A DNA stretch of 64,000 nt from an uncultured Prevotellaceae bacterium (GTDB taxonomy: Bacteria; Bacteroidota; Bacteroidia; Bacteroidales; Bacteroidaceae). The stretch is from the NCBI GenBank assembly GCA_902763615.1, contig CACWSX010000002.1, forward strand, positions 1 through 64,000, in the 5' to 3' direction. The first letter of the stretch is position 1; each line of letters starts with the position of its first letter. Of this stretch, positions 43,779-53,527 are shown piece after piece. The notes below the pieces were generated by a model. That model made no database searches. It had not been told where the DNA came from and worked only from the letters and a program-made list of their open reading frames with translations. Made by a program: the position numbers and the translations under genes.

Positions 43779-44607
43779 GAACCTGCCAATTCTGATGACG
43801 GCTTCTGTCAGCACACAAGGAATGAAAGGGGCGAGATACACCGATCTCGAGCGTGAGCAGATGTATATTGGGGCACTGTCATATTATCTCCATGACCTAT
43901 TGAGTAGCGACCCGCAACAAAAGATTGTTTTCGCCGAGAACTCGGGGTGGGATCTGAATCGCCTAAAGACTGCTTTGTCGGGATACGACATAGACAGAGT
44001 AGAGTTTATTGCATTGCCAAAAGAGGCTTTCGACATCTCACGTGGAAAAGGCTATAACGAATTGCTGCTAATTAATCTGGCGATTGAAAAATCGGCAACC
44101 ATTCAGGAGCGTGGCGCTTTTTTCAAGGTGACTGGCCGCTATCCAATTTATAATCTCTCCCACTTCATCAGAAAAACATCAGAAGCGTTAGAAAGAGGTG
44201 TAGCTTTCTATTGCGATGTGAAAGACCATTGTATTTTCGATATGCTACATTTGGGATGGTGTGGTCACTCTGCCGATGCCAGGCTTTTCGCAGTGAAGGT
44301 CTCATATTACCAAAAGCATATCGGTTGTAAGTATCGTGAGTTAAACGATTATGACGGTCATTTACTTGAAGGACTTCTTTTTCAGGATGTGAAACAGGCA
44401 TACGGAAAAGGTATAAACAGATTTACTGGTGCAGTTGCGGATGGAAAAATCATAGCTCGATTCTCACGAGAACCTGTATTTGGCGGAATGGAAGGTAGCA
44501 TGATTGATGCAGTTTCTTTTTCGGCAGACCAGAATTCTTTAAAAAATAAGATAAAGCGTCTGATTGGTAATGGTTTCAGGCTTTTTCTTCCTTGGATATG
44601 GATATGA
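43771..44607 (+). CDS. Capsule-locus protein, probable glycosyltransferase of unassigned family
   Basis: The 278-residue protein has no glycosyltransferase family signature I can name. It has QKIVFAENSGWDL (about 50), KGYNELLLINLAIEKS (about 94), FFKVTGRYPIYNLSHFI (about 118-134) and CDVKDH (about 151). The arrangement 'E-N-S ... GKGY.E ... F.K.TGRY' occurs in uncharacterised proteins of O-antigen and capsule clusters, and its pattern of strands and helices would fit a GT-A fold. A transferase role is inferred from this and from its place among glycosyltransferase genes. Confidence 0.55.
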   Translation: MGKNLPILMTASVSTQGMKGARYTDLEREQMYIGALSYYLHDLLSSDPQQKIVFAENSGWDLNRLKTALSGYDIDRVEFIALPKEAFDISRGKGYNELLLINLAIEKSATIQERGAFFKVTGRYPIYNLSHFIRKTSEALERGVAFYCDVKDHCIFDMLHLGWCGHSADARLFAVKVSYYQKHIGCKYRELNDYDGHLLEGLLFQDVKQAYGKGINRFTGAVADGKIIARFSREPVFGGMEGSMIDAVSFSADQNSLKNKIKRLIGNGFRLFLPWIWI

Positions 44608-45704
44608 AGCATCCTGTTATTAGCATTATCATCCCGATCTTCAATCAAAAGAAGTATTTGGGAAAATGTTTACACTCTGTAATACATCAGACTTTCGAGG
44701 ATATTGAAATAATCTTAGTCAATGATGGTTCTACAGACAATAGTTTAAGAATATGTCATAAATATGCGAAAAAAGACAATCGTATTTTAGTTGTTGACCA
44801 AGAAAACAAAGGAGTAACCCAAGCAAGAAAGACGGGATTTCTGAAAGCTTCAGGTGAGTATGTCTGTTTTGTTGATAGCGACGACTATTTGGCCTCTGAT
44901 GCTTTAACGAGATTGTACTACTTTTCGCAGGAGAAGAATGCAGACATGGTTGTTGGGAATTATGATTGTGTTTATGACAATTGGGGCATCTTGAAGAAGG
45001 AACCGGTTCCTTATGGAGTCCAAGATGAGTTGATAACAGCGGAAAGAGTCCTGCCGCTTATGTTGGGAATGGCACATATAGAAGATATGTGGGCTGGATA
45101 TGTATGGGGACGGTTATATCGGCGTGATTGCATTTTTAAGGCCAATATTTCAGATTTGTTTCCAGAAACGCGTTTACCATATCCGGAAGATACACAGTTT
45201 AATCTGTTTTTAGCACCATATATAAAATCTGTCTATATTACCAGTTCTGTTGTCTATCATTATAGGTATGGCGGCATTACAAATCGAGATTACCCCTGTA
45301 TAAGAAATGGGGGAGGCTTTTTTGATATAAGATTTAACCTTTGTGTTAATCAAAAATGTGAGTCTATCTTATCTCGCGTGTTTTGTCACTATTCTTTTTT
45401 ATTGATGACGGATTTGCTCAATCAGATTCATTTTCATTCGAATACAGAAAATGGAATCTATGATTTTGTTAAGAAGGAAATCTCTGATAGAAAAATAGTG
45501 CTATGGGCTCGTGAGCATATCTCCGAAGTTCTATCAGAATCGGAGAACACTGCCTTTAAAAAGGCAATAGTAGATAATAATGTAGACGAGATCGTTCGTC
45601 TTGCTTATCAGGGAGATGTTTCCTTTCAGAATCATTATCGTAGAATGAAACTTGTAAGGCTTTATATGATTTTTGCTGACAAGATAGGATATTTAATGCA
45701 TTAA
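44592..45704 (+). CDS. GT2-family glycosyltransferase
   Basis: The 370-residue GT-A protein has SIIIPIFNQKKYLGKCLHSV near the start, EIILVNDGSTDNS (first Asp motif), ARKTGFLKASGEYVCFVDSD then DDY (DXD, about 88-96). The ending is about 150 residues longer than the core. The ATG at 44592 overlaps the previous gene by 16 bp; ATG 44604 (MKHPVISIII) is an equally good start. Confidence 0.9.
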   Translation: MDMDMKHPVISIIIPIFNQKKYLGKCLHSVIHQTFEDIEIILVNDGSTDNSLRICHKYAKKDNRILVVDQENKGVTQARKTGFLKASGEYVCFVDSDDYLASDALTRLYYFSQEKNADMVVGNYDCVYDNWGILKKEPVPYGVQDELITAERVLPLMLGMAHIEDMWAGYVWGRLYRRDCIFKANISDLFPETRLPYPEDTQFNLFLAPYIKSVYITSSVVYHYRYGGITNRDYPCIRNGGGFFDIRFNLCVNQKCESILSRVFCHYSFLLMTDLLNQIHFHSNTENGIYDFVKKEISDRKIVLWAREHISEVLSESENTAFKKAIVDNNVDEIVRLAYQGDVSFQNHYRRMKLVRLYMIFADKIGYLMH

Positions 45705-45714
45705 TTTTCAATCT

Positions 45715-46734
45715 ATGAAAATTAGTATAATTGTTCCGTATTATAATGGAGAACGATGGATCTCCCCGTGTTTAAACTCTTTGCTGCATCAAGGATTGTC
45801 AGAGGATGATTATGAAATAATTGTCATTGATGACGGATCAACGCATAGTATAGAGGTTTTGAAAAGGTATGAACAGGAGTATTCAAACATAAAATACGTC
45901 AGACAAGAAAACCAAGGTCAATGTGCAGCTCGAAATCATGGTCTCTCTTTAGCTAAAGGGGAGTATGTTTTCTTTTGTGATTGTGACGATTTCATTAGAG
46001 AGGGAGCTTTGGGAGTTTTATATGATTTAGCTAAAAGAAACAATTTGGATGTACTCATCCATAAAGTAAAGATATGTGGAGAAGATGGATGCGTTCCTCA
46101 GGAGAGCCTGGCCTTACCTGAAATAAAGTGTTATCAGTCTGGAGGTGATCTTCTTTCTGATTATATGCCTTTGGAGTCTTCTTCAACTTACATTTCTAAG
46201 CGAAGATTTCTGTTGGAAAACGAAATGTCTTTTGATGTCAGCCTAATTGCATGTGAAGATGTTAAGTTTTTCTATGAAATGATGTTATTGGCGAAATCTT
46301 GTGGGTTTATTAATGAGGACATCTATTTTTACGTACAACATTCAACAAGTTTAATACATAAACAGGTAAACAAAGAATTGCATGACAAATATAGAGACAG
46401 CATCATCAGCTTTCTAGTCTTTCTTGTATGCTTGATAAAGAAGATGAAAGCAGATAACAGAATTTCTAAACAAGTTGTTGAAGAACTTGAAAATAGACAG
46501 GCAACTCATACATTTGTGTTACTACACAAAGTGTTTAGATTTAGTTCCGTTAGCAAAAACATTGAAGTTATTTCAAGGCTGAGGGAAATTGGTGCTTATC
46601 CGTGTAAATACAACCAGAAATTCCAATTGATTGTCATGATAATGAATCATTATTATCTTTGGATAACACTTTGTATAGTCTTTCACATAATTCCTTTATC
46701 TCTTCGTTATATGCTTTTCGACAAACATGATTGA
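45715..46734 (+). CDS. GT2-family glycosyltransferase
   Basis: The 339-residue GT-A protein has MKISIIVPYYNGERWISPCL, EIIVIDDGSTHS and ARNHGLSLAKGEYVFFCDCD then DF (the usual DSDD is DCDD here). A hydrophobic C-terminal stretch (about 300-330, LIVMIMNHYYLWITLCIVFHI) may tether it to the membrane. It is 10 bp downstream of another GT2 gene of the same operon. Confidence 0.9.
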   Translation: MKISIIVPYYNGERWISPCLNSLLHQGLSEDDYEIIVIDDGSTHSIEVLKRYEQEYSNIKYVRQENQGQCAARNHGLSLAKGEYVFFCDCDDFIREGALGVLYDLAKRNNLDVLIHKVKICGEDGCVPQESLALPEIKCYQSGGDLLSDYMPLESSSTYISKRRFLLENEMSFDVSLIACEDVKFFYEMMLLAKSCGFINEDIYFYVQHSTSLIHKQVNKELHDKYRDSIISFLVFLVCLIKKMKADNRISKQVVEELENRQATHTFVLLHKVFRFSSVSKNIEVISRLREIGAYPCKYNQKFQLIVMIMNHYYLWITLCIVFHIIPLSLRYMLFDKHD

Positions 46735-46768
46735 AATTTAGGAAGCTTTAATAAAACCGTATTTCATT

Positions 46769-47338
46769 ATGAATGATAATACAAAGGTCGATTTGTCCCA
46801 TTACCACAATTCTTTAAGTCGTCAGCATCAATTTATACGTCTTATATGGTGTGTTGTCTGGATGTTGTTTGCGAGGCCACTGCCCCGTAGCATAGGAAGT
46901 GGTTGGAAACGTTTTTTGCTTCGATGCTTTGGTGCGAAGATTCACAGGACTGCTCATGTCTATTCGACGGCAAAGATATACTATCCTGCCAACTTGATGA
47001 TGGAGGAATATTCGTGTATGTCAAGTGATGTGGAGTGTTATAATGTGGATTTTGTAAAGATCAGCGCTAACACGACGGTGTCGCAGGGTGCTTTTATTTG
47101 TACTGCCAGTCACGATATATCGTCTCCCCAACATCCCCTTATTACAGCCCCTATAATATTAGAAGATCAAGTATGGGTGGGAGCAAAGGCTTTCATAGGG
47201 AAGGGTGTTACTGTGGGGCAGGGTGCAGTTGTTGGTGCCACAGCCAGTGTTTATCGGGATGTTGAACCATGGACGGTTGTGGGAGGTAATCCTGCTAAGT
47301 TCATCAAAAAGCGAGTTATCAAGAAACGGGATGGGTAA
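46769..47338 (+). CDS. WcaF-like O-acetyltransferase
   Basis: The 189-residue protein has the WcaF layout: an N-terminal hydrophobic helix with LIWCVVWMLFARPLPRS, FGAKIHRTAHVYSTAKIYYP, and CTASHDISSPQHPLITAPI with the catalytic-type His. The left-handed helix end is VGAKAFIGKGVTVGQGAVVG. WcaF acetylates fucose in colanic acid; here the target sugar is unknown. It overlaps the next gene by 8 bp. Confidence 0.85.
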   Translation: MNDNTKVDLSHYHNSLSRQHQFIRLIWCVVWMLFARPLPRSIGSGWKRFLLRCFGAKIHRTAHVYSTAKIYYPANLMMEEYSCMSSDVECYNVDFVKISANTTVSQGAFICTASHDISSPQHPLITAPIILEDQVWVGAKAFIGKGVTVGQGAVVGATASVYRDVEPWTVVGGNPAKFIKKRVIKKRDG

Positions 47339-48245
47339 ATTGGATTTGTCAGTGATTATTCTGACTTATAACGAGGAGATACATATCCGTCGATGTCTGG
47401 AGAAAATCTGCGAGATTGCCAGGGATATTTTTATTGTTGATAGCTACTCAACAGATCGGACTTTGGAGATAGCCCAGCAGTATGATGGGGTACATATTCT
47501 GAAGCATAAATGGGAGAACAATCATGCCAAACAATTCAATTGGGGGCTTGAACATGCCAATATCAAGACAGAATGGGTGCTTCGTATTGATGCAGATGAA
47601 TATTTGCTTCCAAATCTTATTGAGGAATTAATTCAGAAGTTACCTTCCTTTGATGAGTCGGTTTCCGGACTTGTGATGAAGCGTCGACATATTTTCATGG
47701 GAAAGTGGATGAAGCGTGGTGTCTATCCTGTCAAACTCCTGCGAATTTTCAGATACGGGAAAGCCGTATGCGAACAGCGGCTTATGGATGAGCACATTCA
47801 ACTGCTTGATGGAAATGTGGTTGAATTGGAGAATGACTTCTGTGACCATAATCTGAATAACCTGTCGTGGTTTTGCCAAAAACACGTGGGTTATGCTATT
47901 CGTGAAGCAGCTGATTTGCTTGAGATAGAACTTGGTATATCTGGGAACACGTCTTCTATTGATGGAATACGGATGAGTGAACAAGCAAAACAGAAGAGGG
48001 CCAAAAAACTTAAATATGCTAAGGCCCCCTTGTTTTGGCGAGCTTTTATTTATTTTTTGTATCGCTATTTCCTAAAGTTGGGTTTTCTTGATGGAAAAGA
48101 AGGGTTCCTTTGGCATTTTCTACAAGGTTGGTGGTACAGGACCTTGGTGGATGCTAAGGTGTATGAGATTAAGAAGGTGTGTGGCAATGATAAGGTCAAA
48201 ATAGCAGAACACTTGAGGGACGTTTATTTTATCGATGTCAAATGA
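47331..48245 (+). CDS. GT2-family glycosyltransferase (WaaE/KdtX type)
   Basis: The start at ATG 47331 gives 304 residues; upstream in-frame codons belong to the acetyltransferase gene. LSVIILTYNEEIHIRRCLEK, DIFIVDSYSTDRTLEIA, AKQFNWGLEHANIKTEWVLR and IDADEYL match the WaaE-like branch, which has the VxDSxSxDxT pattern instead of the usual DDGSTD. A conserved YPVKLLRIFRYGKAVCEQ segment (about 128) follows. It adds a glucose-type residue in known cases; here the donor is open. Confidence 0.88.
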   Translation: MGKLDLSVIILTYNEEIHIRRCLEKICEIARDIFIVDSYSTDRTLEIAQQYDGVHILKHKWENNHAKQFNWGLEHANIKTEWVLRIDADEYLLPNLIEELIQKLPSFDESVSGLVMKRRHIFMGKWMKRGVYPVKLLRIFRYGKAVCEQRLMDEHIQLLDGNVVELENDFCDHNLNNLSWFCQKHVGYAIREAADLLEIELGISGNTSSIDGIRMSEQAKQKRAKKLKYAKAPLFWRAFIYFLYRYFLKLGFLDGKEGFLWHFLQGWWYRTLVDAKVYEIKKVCGNDKVKIAEHLRDVYFIDVK

Positions 48246-49167
48246 TAAATCTGTCATTATGATAAACTATACGGTTATTATTCCTCATTTCAATATCCCT
48301 GAGTTGTTGAGACGCTGCCTGGGATCTATTCCATGTCGGGAAGATGTTCAGGTGGTTGTCATAGACGATTGTAGCAGTGATGAGAACCTTATTATTCTCA
48401 AGGAGATGGAAAAGAGTTTCAGCAATGTTCAATTCGTGTATTTGGAGAAAAACCAAGGGGGCGGAAATGCCAGGAATGTTGGTTTGCAATATGCCATTGG
48501 AACTTACGTCTTTTTTGCTGATGCAGATGATTTTTTTCATGAATGCATTAATGACGTTTTTGACGAGTATAAAGATGAAACGTGTGATGTCGTCTATTTC
48601 AGTGCCGACTCTGTTGATTCAGAAACGCATCAGATTATGGACCGGGCAGATCGTTTGCGTAAACAAATGGAACGATGTGTGCGAGATAACGACGAACTAA
48701 AATTGGACTTGAGATTTTTATTCACTGAGCCTTGGTGCAAAATGATTAGGAAAGGTTTAATTGATCGCTTTCAAATAAGATTTGACAAGACTCCAGCTAT
48801 CAATGATGTCACATTCTCATATATGGTGGGATATCATGCAACAACGATAAAAGCTGATCCGAGAGAAATTTATTGTGTCACCTATAGGCCTAGCAGTATA
48901 ACATATACAAATACGTATGAAAGGAAGGTTTTAATGGTCAATATTCTTGGAAAGAAAAATCGTTTTCTCAAAGATAGGCATATTCCTGTCTTTGATGAGG
49001 GTTTTTTATCCCCTTTCAGGGATAGTTTCCACGAAAGAAATTGGCATCAGATGGACTCCTTTTTTAAAATTGCCAACAAATATGGATTCTCACGAAGTTT
49101 CATTTTGTATAAGCTTATCGAGGGCTCATTACAATTCAGGGTCAAATATTTGTTCAAATTGGAGTAG
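48235..49167 (+). CDS. GT2-family glycosyltransferase
   Basis: The 310-residue protein has YTVIIPHFNIPELLRRCLGS, VVVIDDCSSDENL, QGGGNARNVGLQYAIGTYVF and FADADDF (DXD at about 97). It lies immediately before the GT8 array. A broken piece of a close relative lies just after the array, at 57395-57495. This means the DNA bracketing the array was once duplicated together with it. Two ATGs (48235 and 48259) are possible starts. Confidence 0.9.
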   Translation: MSNDKSVIMINYTVIIPHFNIPELLRRCLGSIPCREDVQVVVIDDCSSDENLIILKEMEKSFSNVQFVYLEKNQGGGNARNVGLQYAIGTYVFFADADDFFHECINDVFDEYKDETCDVVYFSADSVDSETHQIMDRADRLRKQMERCVRDNDELKLDLRFLFTEPWCKMIRKGLIDRFQIRFDKTPAINDVTFSYMVGYHATTIKADPREIYCVTYRPSSITYTNTYERKVLMVNILGKKNRFLKDRHIPVFDEGFLSPFRDSFHERNWHQMDSFFKIANKYGFSRSFILYKLIEGSLQFRVKYLFKLE

Positions 49168-49183
49168 ATTTGCAGATAATAAT

Positions 49184-50155
49184 ATGAGGATGGATATTGT
49201 TGCCTGTACAGATAAGTGGTTTGTCATGCCGACCGGTGTGATGATGCAGTCGGTGTGCATGAATAATCAAGAAACAGAGATCGTGTTTCATGTCGTTTTG
49301 GATGATAATGTGACGGCAAAAGATAGGCAGGATCTATTGGATATCGTGGCATCTTATATTGAAAAGTCTGTGGTGTTTTATGATGTGAATAAAGAGATGC
49401 AGGATAGGGTATTTCCTGCAGGCAGATTTAGATCTGATATTACAAAAACTACATATTATCGTCTGTTTCTTGCAGAGTTACTTCCTCATGAGATAGACAA
49501 AGTGTTGTATCTTGACGGTGATCTAATCGTAAGACATTCTCTTCTTCCCCTGTGGAATATTGATTTTGGAGAAAATGCCGTAGCTGCAGTAAACGACTGC
49601 TCAAGTGGTTTAATAGATTATTACAACCGCCTGAAATATCCTTATGATTTGGGCTATTTTAATGCAGGTGTTCTGCTTGTCAATTTGAAATATTGGCGAG
49701 AACATCATGTGTTAAGAGATTTCATCGCATATATGGAAAAACATGCGGAATCGATAAGATGCCATGATCAGGATATTCTCAATGCCGTGTTTTGTGATAA
49801 GAAAGTATTTGTTCCACTTAAGTATAATCTTCAACACTCTTTTTTGTGGAAAAATAATCAGGAATATGATTATTGGAAATACGAAAGGGAGGTGTTGGAG
49901 GCTCGCTGGGATCCTACTATTGTCCACTATACAAATGATAAACCATGGTACAAGTATCAGAGATGTCCACATCCATTTCGTAGTACATGGGATAAGTATC
50001 AGAATCAGACAAAGTGGAGAGGAATGAAAGTTGAAAAGCGGTTGATGAAACTGCGTATTATAAATTTCGTGGCAGATATTATCAGAAAAAAAGGAATTAT
50101 CCCGATCTCCAATGATTCGAAGTGTGATTACATAGATATTACACCTATTGATTGA
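49184..50155 (+). CDS. GT8-family glycosyltransferase, copy 1 (most divergent)
   Basis: The start at ATG 49184 gives 323 residues; the open frame from 48947 runs over the GT2 gene. It has MRMDIVACTDKWFVMPTGV, TTYYRLFLAELLPHEIDKVL, YLDGDLIVRHSLLPLW (DXD, about 108-110), YFNAGVLLVNLKYW and CHDQDILNAVFCDK. These are the GT8 markers of retaining hexosyltransferases that use UDP-glucose or UDP-galactose. It is clearly less like the other copies in the middle, yet keeps the same first 25 and last 60 residues in outline. The family members here end with YIDITPID or similar. Confidence 0.9.
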   Translation: MRMDIVACTDKWFVMPTGVMMQSVCMNNQETEIVFHVVLDDNVTAKDRQDLLDIVASYIEKSVVFYDVNKEMQDRVFPAGRFRSDITKTTYYRLFLAELLPHEIDKVLYLDGDLIVRHSLLPLWNIDFGENAVAAVNDCSSGLIDYYNRLKYPYDLGYFNAGVLLVNLKYWREHHVLRDFIAYMEKHAESIRCHDQDILNAVFCDKKVFVPLKYNLQHSFLWKNNQEYDYWKYEREVLEARWDPTIVHYTNDKPWYKYQRCPHPFRSTWDKYQNQTKWRGMKVEKRLMKLRIINFVADIIRKKGIIPISNDSKCDYIDITPID

Positions 50156-50219
50156 GTTGAGATGTTATTTCCAGAAAAAAGCAGTTTTGAACTATAAAGA
50201 GTAAAAGTCGCTTGAAAAT

Positions 50220-50441
50220 ATGAGTAGTTTCCAGAAAAATTTGAGGATGGATATTGTTGCTTGTACAGATAAGTGGTTTGTCATGCCGACTGGTGTGATG
50301 ATGTATTCGGTAAGGTGAATAATCATGATGTGGATATTATGTTCCATGTTATTATTCATGATGATAGTGTCACATTCAAGGATTGGAGCGATTTTGAGGA
50401 AACTCAGACAGGTTTTAAAGTATATCGCGCCCATAGATTGA
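50220..50441 (+). pseudogene. GT8 remnant, copy 2 (internal deletion and frameshift)
   Basis: The 5' end is a GT8 start (RMDIVACTDKWFVMPTGV then MMYSV) that meets a TGA at 50318. Out of frame, DNA homologous to the next part (ending near a GT8 position of about 65) continues. It then jumps to the last codons of the family, YIAPID and TGA at 50441. About 700 bp of the middle are missing. Confidence 0.8.
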
Positions 50442-50466
50442 AAGAAAATGTAATTTGATAGAATAT

Positions 50467-51447
50467 ATGGAAGAATCAAAGATTAACATTGTTGCTTGTA
50501 CTGACAAATGGTTTGTCATGCCGACAGGTGTGATGATGTATTCGGTGTGTGTAAACAATCCTGATGTGGATATTGTATTTCATGTTTTTTATGATGACAG
50601 TGTCACATCTAAGAATCGGAGAGATTTAGAGAAAACTGTAGCAGGATTTGGTGGAAAGTCAATTGCGTTTTATCATGTTGACTTAACAAAATTCCCCTAT
50701 TTCCCAGATATCATAATGGATGCATATGTCTCACAGGCCACTTATTTTCGGTTGATGTTGTCTGAAATACTACCAGAAACTATTCATAAGGTGTTATATC
50801 TTGATGGCGACATTATTGTCAGACATTCCTTGCTTCCACTATGGAACACGGATTTAAAAGGTTATGCAGTTGGTGCCGTACCTGATATTATAGAAATAGA
50901 GTATTCAAAAGAGTATTCAAGTCGCTTAAACTATCCTTCTCAGCATGGTTATTTTAATTCTGGCGTTCTTCTTGTTAATTTAGAATACTGGCGTGAACAT
51001 AGGGCCTTGAGGGATTTTGCGAGATATTTACAAGAACATGCCGACATTCTTCAATATTCAGACCAGGATTTGTTGAATGCTCTTTTTTATGATAAGAAAG
51101 TTGTTCTCCCAATTAAATATAATTTGATCTGTGGCTTTATGTGGAGTAGTTCTCAATATGATTTTGGCAGATATGAGAAAGAGATACAAGAGGCACTCAA
51201 GGATCCTGTCATCGTTCATTTCACAGGAGGGAAACCATGGCAGCAGTATAGCAGACTGCCCCAACATCCTTTTTCCCGTACTTTTTTCAAATATCAGAGC
51301 CAGACAAGGTGGAAAGGAGTGAAAATAGACAAGCGCTCTTTCAAACTCCGTGTCATTAACTATGTTGCAGATACTTTAAGAAAGTATGGGTTAAAGTCTC
51401 AAGTCTCACCGGAGTATGAATATATTGAGATCGCTTCCATAGATTGA
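50467..51447 (+). CDS. GT8-family glycosyltransferase, copy 3
   Basis: The start at ATG 50467 (TTG 50455 also in frame) gives 326 residues with all GT8 elements: IVACTDKWFVMPTGVMMYSV, ATYFRLMLSEILPETIHKVL, YLDGDIIVRHSLLPLW, YFNSGVLLVNLEYW and DQDLLNALFYDKK. Its centre carries EIEYSKEYSSRLNYPSQHG, otherwise found only in copy 7 (55505), which is evidence of exchange between copies. The end RSFKLRVINYVADTLRKYG is shared with all later copies. The donor is probably UDP-hexose. Its acceptor may be set by the variable centre. Confidence 0.9.
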   Translation: MEESKINIVACTDKWFVMPTGVMMYSVCVNNPDVDIVFHVFYDDSVTSKNRRDLEKTVAGFGGKSIAFYHVDLTKFPYFPDIIMDAYVSQATYFRLMLSEILPETIHKVLYLDGDIIVRHSLLPLWNTDLKGYAVGAVPDIIEIEYSKEYSSRLNYPSQHGYFNSGVLLVNLEYWREHRALRDFARYLQEHADILQYSDQDLLNALFYDKKVVLPIKYNLICGFMWSSSQYDFGRYEKEIQEALKDPVIVHFTGGKPWQQYSRLPQHPFSRTFFKYQSQTRWKGVKIDKRSFKLRVINYVADTLRKYGLKSQVSPEYEYIEIASID

Positions 51448-51466
51448 TGTAATGTGATAGAATATA

Positions 51467-52352
51467 TGGAAGAATCGAAGATTGAGATTGTTGCCTGTAC
51501 AGATAAGTGGTTAGTGTCACGTCCAAGAATCGGAGGGACTTGGAAGAAACGGTTACAGTATTTAAAGGGAAGTCAATTGCATTTTATCATGTTGACGTAA
51601 CAAAATTCCCTTGTTTTCCCAATGTTACAATGGGATCACATGTCACACAGGCCACTTATTATCGGTTGTTGTTGTCTGAAATTCTACCAAGATTCATCTG
51701 TAAAGTATTATATCTGGATGGCGATATAATTGTCAGACATTCCTTGCTTCCACTATGGAACACGAATCTGAAAGATTCTGCTGTTGGTGCTGTTCCAGAT
51801 CCAAGTGATGGAGATTTAGAGTTTTATCATCGACTGAATTATCCTCCAGAGTTAGGCTATTTTAATGCAGGAGTTCTTCTTGTTAATTTGGATTATTGGC
51901 GAGAACACAACGTTGTGAAAGACTTTTTTCGCATTTTGCAGGAAGATGTCGATAAACTCAAATGCTGGGATCAGGATGTGTTGAATATTGCTTTCTCAGA
52001 CAAAAAGGTTGTACTCCCAATAAAGTACAATTTTACCAGTGGTTTTATATTGAAGTTTCCTCAATTTGATTACCGAAAATATGAGAAGGAAGTGCTTGAA
52101 GCCCATAAAGACCCTGTTGTCGTTCATTTCATAGTAGAAAAACCATGGAAATATAGCAGACAGCCCAAGCATCCTTTTTCCAGCACTTTTTTCAAGTATC
52201 AGAGCCAGACGAAGTGGAAAGGTGTAAAAATAGACAGGCGACCTTTCAAACTCCGTGTCATTAACTTCGTCGCTGATATTTTAAGAAAATATGGCTTAAA
52301 GTCTCAAGTCCCACCATGGTATGAATATATTGAAATCGCACCTATAGATTGA
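51467..52352 (+). pseudogene. GT8 copy 4 with an 85-bp frameshifting deletion near the 5' end
   Basis: The gene starts like the others (MEESKIEIVACTDKW), but DNA from 'TGTCATG' to 'GATGAC' is missing. The frame then shifts and ends at TAA about 51600. The remaining GT8 sequence is open from GTG 51507 to 52352 (281 residues: DXD segment, YFNAGVLLVNLDYW, WDQDVLNIAFSDKK, full C-terminus). If translated from that GTG it would lack the first strand and nucleotide-binding loop. It is probably inactive, but kept as a sequence donor for the array. Confidence 0.75.
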
Positions 52353-52377
52353 AGGAAAATATAACTTAACAGGAAAA

Positions 52378-52473
52378 ATGGAAGGATCAAAGATCGACAT
52401 TGTTGCCATTACAGATAAGTGGTTTGTCATGCCAACAGGTGTGATGATATATTCGGTAAAGCTATGTGTTTAA
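52378..52473 (+). pseudogene. GT8 remnant, copy 5 (first 31 codons only)
   Basis: MEGSKIDIVAITDKWFVMPT then GVMIYSV is a GT8 start; after TATTCGGT the sequence diverges and stops at 52473. Copy 2 becomes abnormal at the same place. The pyruvyl transferase gene starts 24 bp further on, so that gene was inserted into, or replaced, this copy. Confidence 0.8.
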
Positions 52474-52497
52474 TGGAGATCATTTATTGAAATACCT

Positions 52498-53517
52498 ATG
52501 AAATATAAATTATTGTCTGTTAAGACTATTGATACAAATAATATTGGTGATGATATTCAGGCCTTGGCTGCATCTCAGTTCCTTCCATCTTTAGATGGTT
52601 TCATCAATAGAGAGAAACTGTCAGAATATGATGGTGATGAGTGCGCGGTCATCATGAATGGGTGGTATATGCGTTTCCCAGAATTCTGGCCACCATCTAA
52701 GAAAATCCATCCTCTTTTTGTGGCATTCCATATCAACAGTACTGCAGCCGAAAAGATGTTATGTAGTGAAGGGCTTTCATATTTAAAGGAGCATGAACCG
52801 ATAGGATGCCGGGATAAATATACTTACGACTTATTGACAAAGAAGGGAATTAAAGCATGGTTCTCAGGTTGTTTAACACTAACACTTGGGCAGAAATATT
52901 TCTCTGAGGAAAAGGACAACATCATTTATTTTACAGACCCTCCCATTCCCAAAGCCCAACCGAGATGGCTACTCATTCTGGATGTACTTACCTTGTTCAG
53001 ACATCCGTTTCTCGTGAGAAACCTTTCTCCTAAACTGCATGATCATCTTCAGCAAATAAGCACTTTTGTAAAATATGTAAGAACTGCAAGGTTTATAAGG
53101 CTCTATTCCAGAATCTTTTCGAAAAATGTGCTTGCTAATGCCATCTACATTCGTCATGCAAGTTCTACCCTGTTGTCTAATGAGATGAGATTGAACGAGG
53201 CTGAAAAACTAATTCAGTTGTATGCCAAAGCAAAATTTGTGGTGACGAGTCGTATTCATTGTGCATTGCCATGTTTGGGCTTGGGGACACCAGTCTATTT
53301 TACATACGATAAGACGTGGAAAGAGGATAGCACTTGTCGTTTCAGAGGATTAATGGAACTGTTACATGTTATAAAAGTTACCCCGTATAAAATAGAAGTA
53401 GAATTTGATTATACAGATAATTTCCCTGAAGATGTTGTCGCTAATAAAGATTCATGGAAACCTTTAGCCAAACGCTTGACAGAAATCTGTAGTAATTTCA
53501 TAGACAGTTTCGAATGA
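52498..53517 (+). CDS. Polysaccharide pyruvyl transferase-family protein
   Basis: The 339-residue protein has TNNIGDDIQALAASQFLP near the start (the N-terminal N-x-G-D loop), EPIGCRDKYTYDLLTKKGI (about 99), and the C-terminal VVTSRIHCALPCLGLGTPV (about 252) with the R-x-H motif. The family puts a pyruvate ketal on sugars from PEP; some members act as other transferases. It sits alone inside the GT8 array and is flanked on both sides by GT8 5' sequence, so it entered the array as a separate cassette. Confidence 0.85.
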   Translation: MKYKLLSVKTIDTNNIGDDIQALAASQFLPSLDGFINREKLSEYDGDECAVIMNGWYMRFPEFWPPSKKIHPLFVAFHINSTAAEKMLCSEGLSYLKEHEPIGCRDKYTYDLLTKKGIKAWFSGCLTLTLGQKYFSEEKDNIIYFTDPPIPKAQPRWLLILDVLTLFRHPFLVRNLSPKLHDHLQQISTFVKYVRTARFIRLYSRIFSKNVLANAIYIRHASSTLLSNEMRLNEAEKLIQLYAKAKFVVTSRIHCALPCLGLGTPVYFTYDKTWKEDSTCRFRGLMELLHVIKVTPYKIEVEFDYTDNFPEDVVANKDSWKPLAKRLTEICSNFIDSFE

Positions 53518-53527
53518 TATAAAGGTT

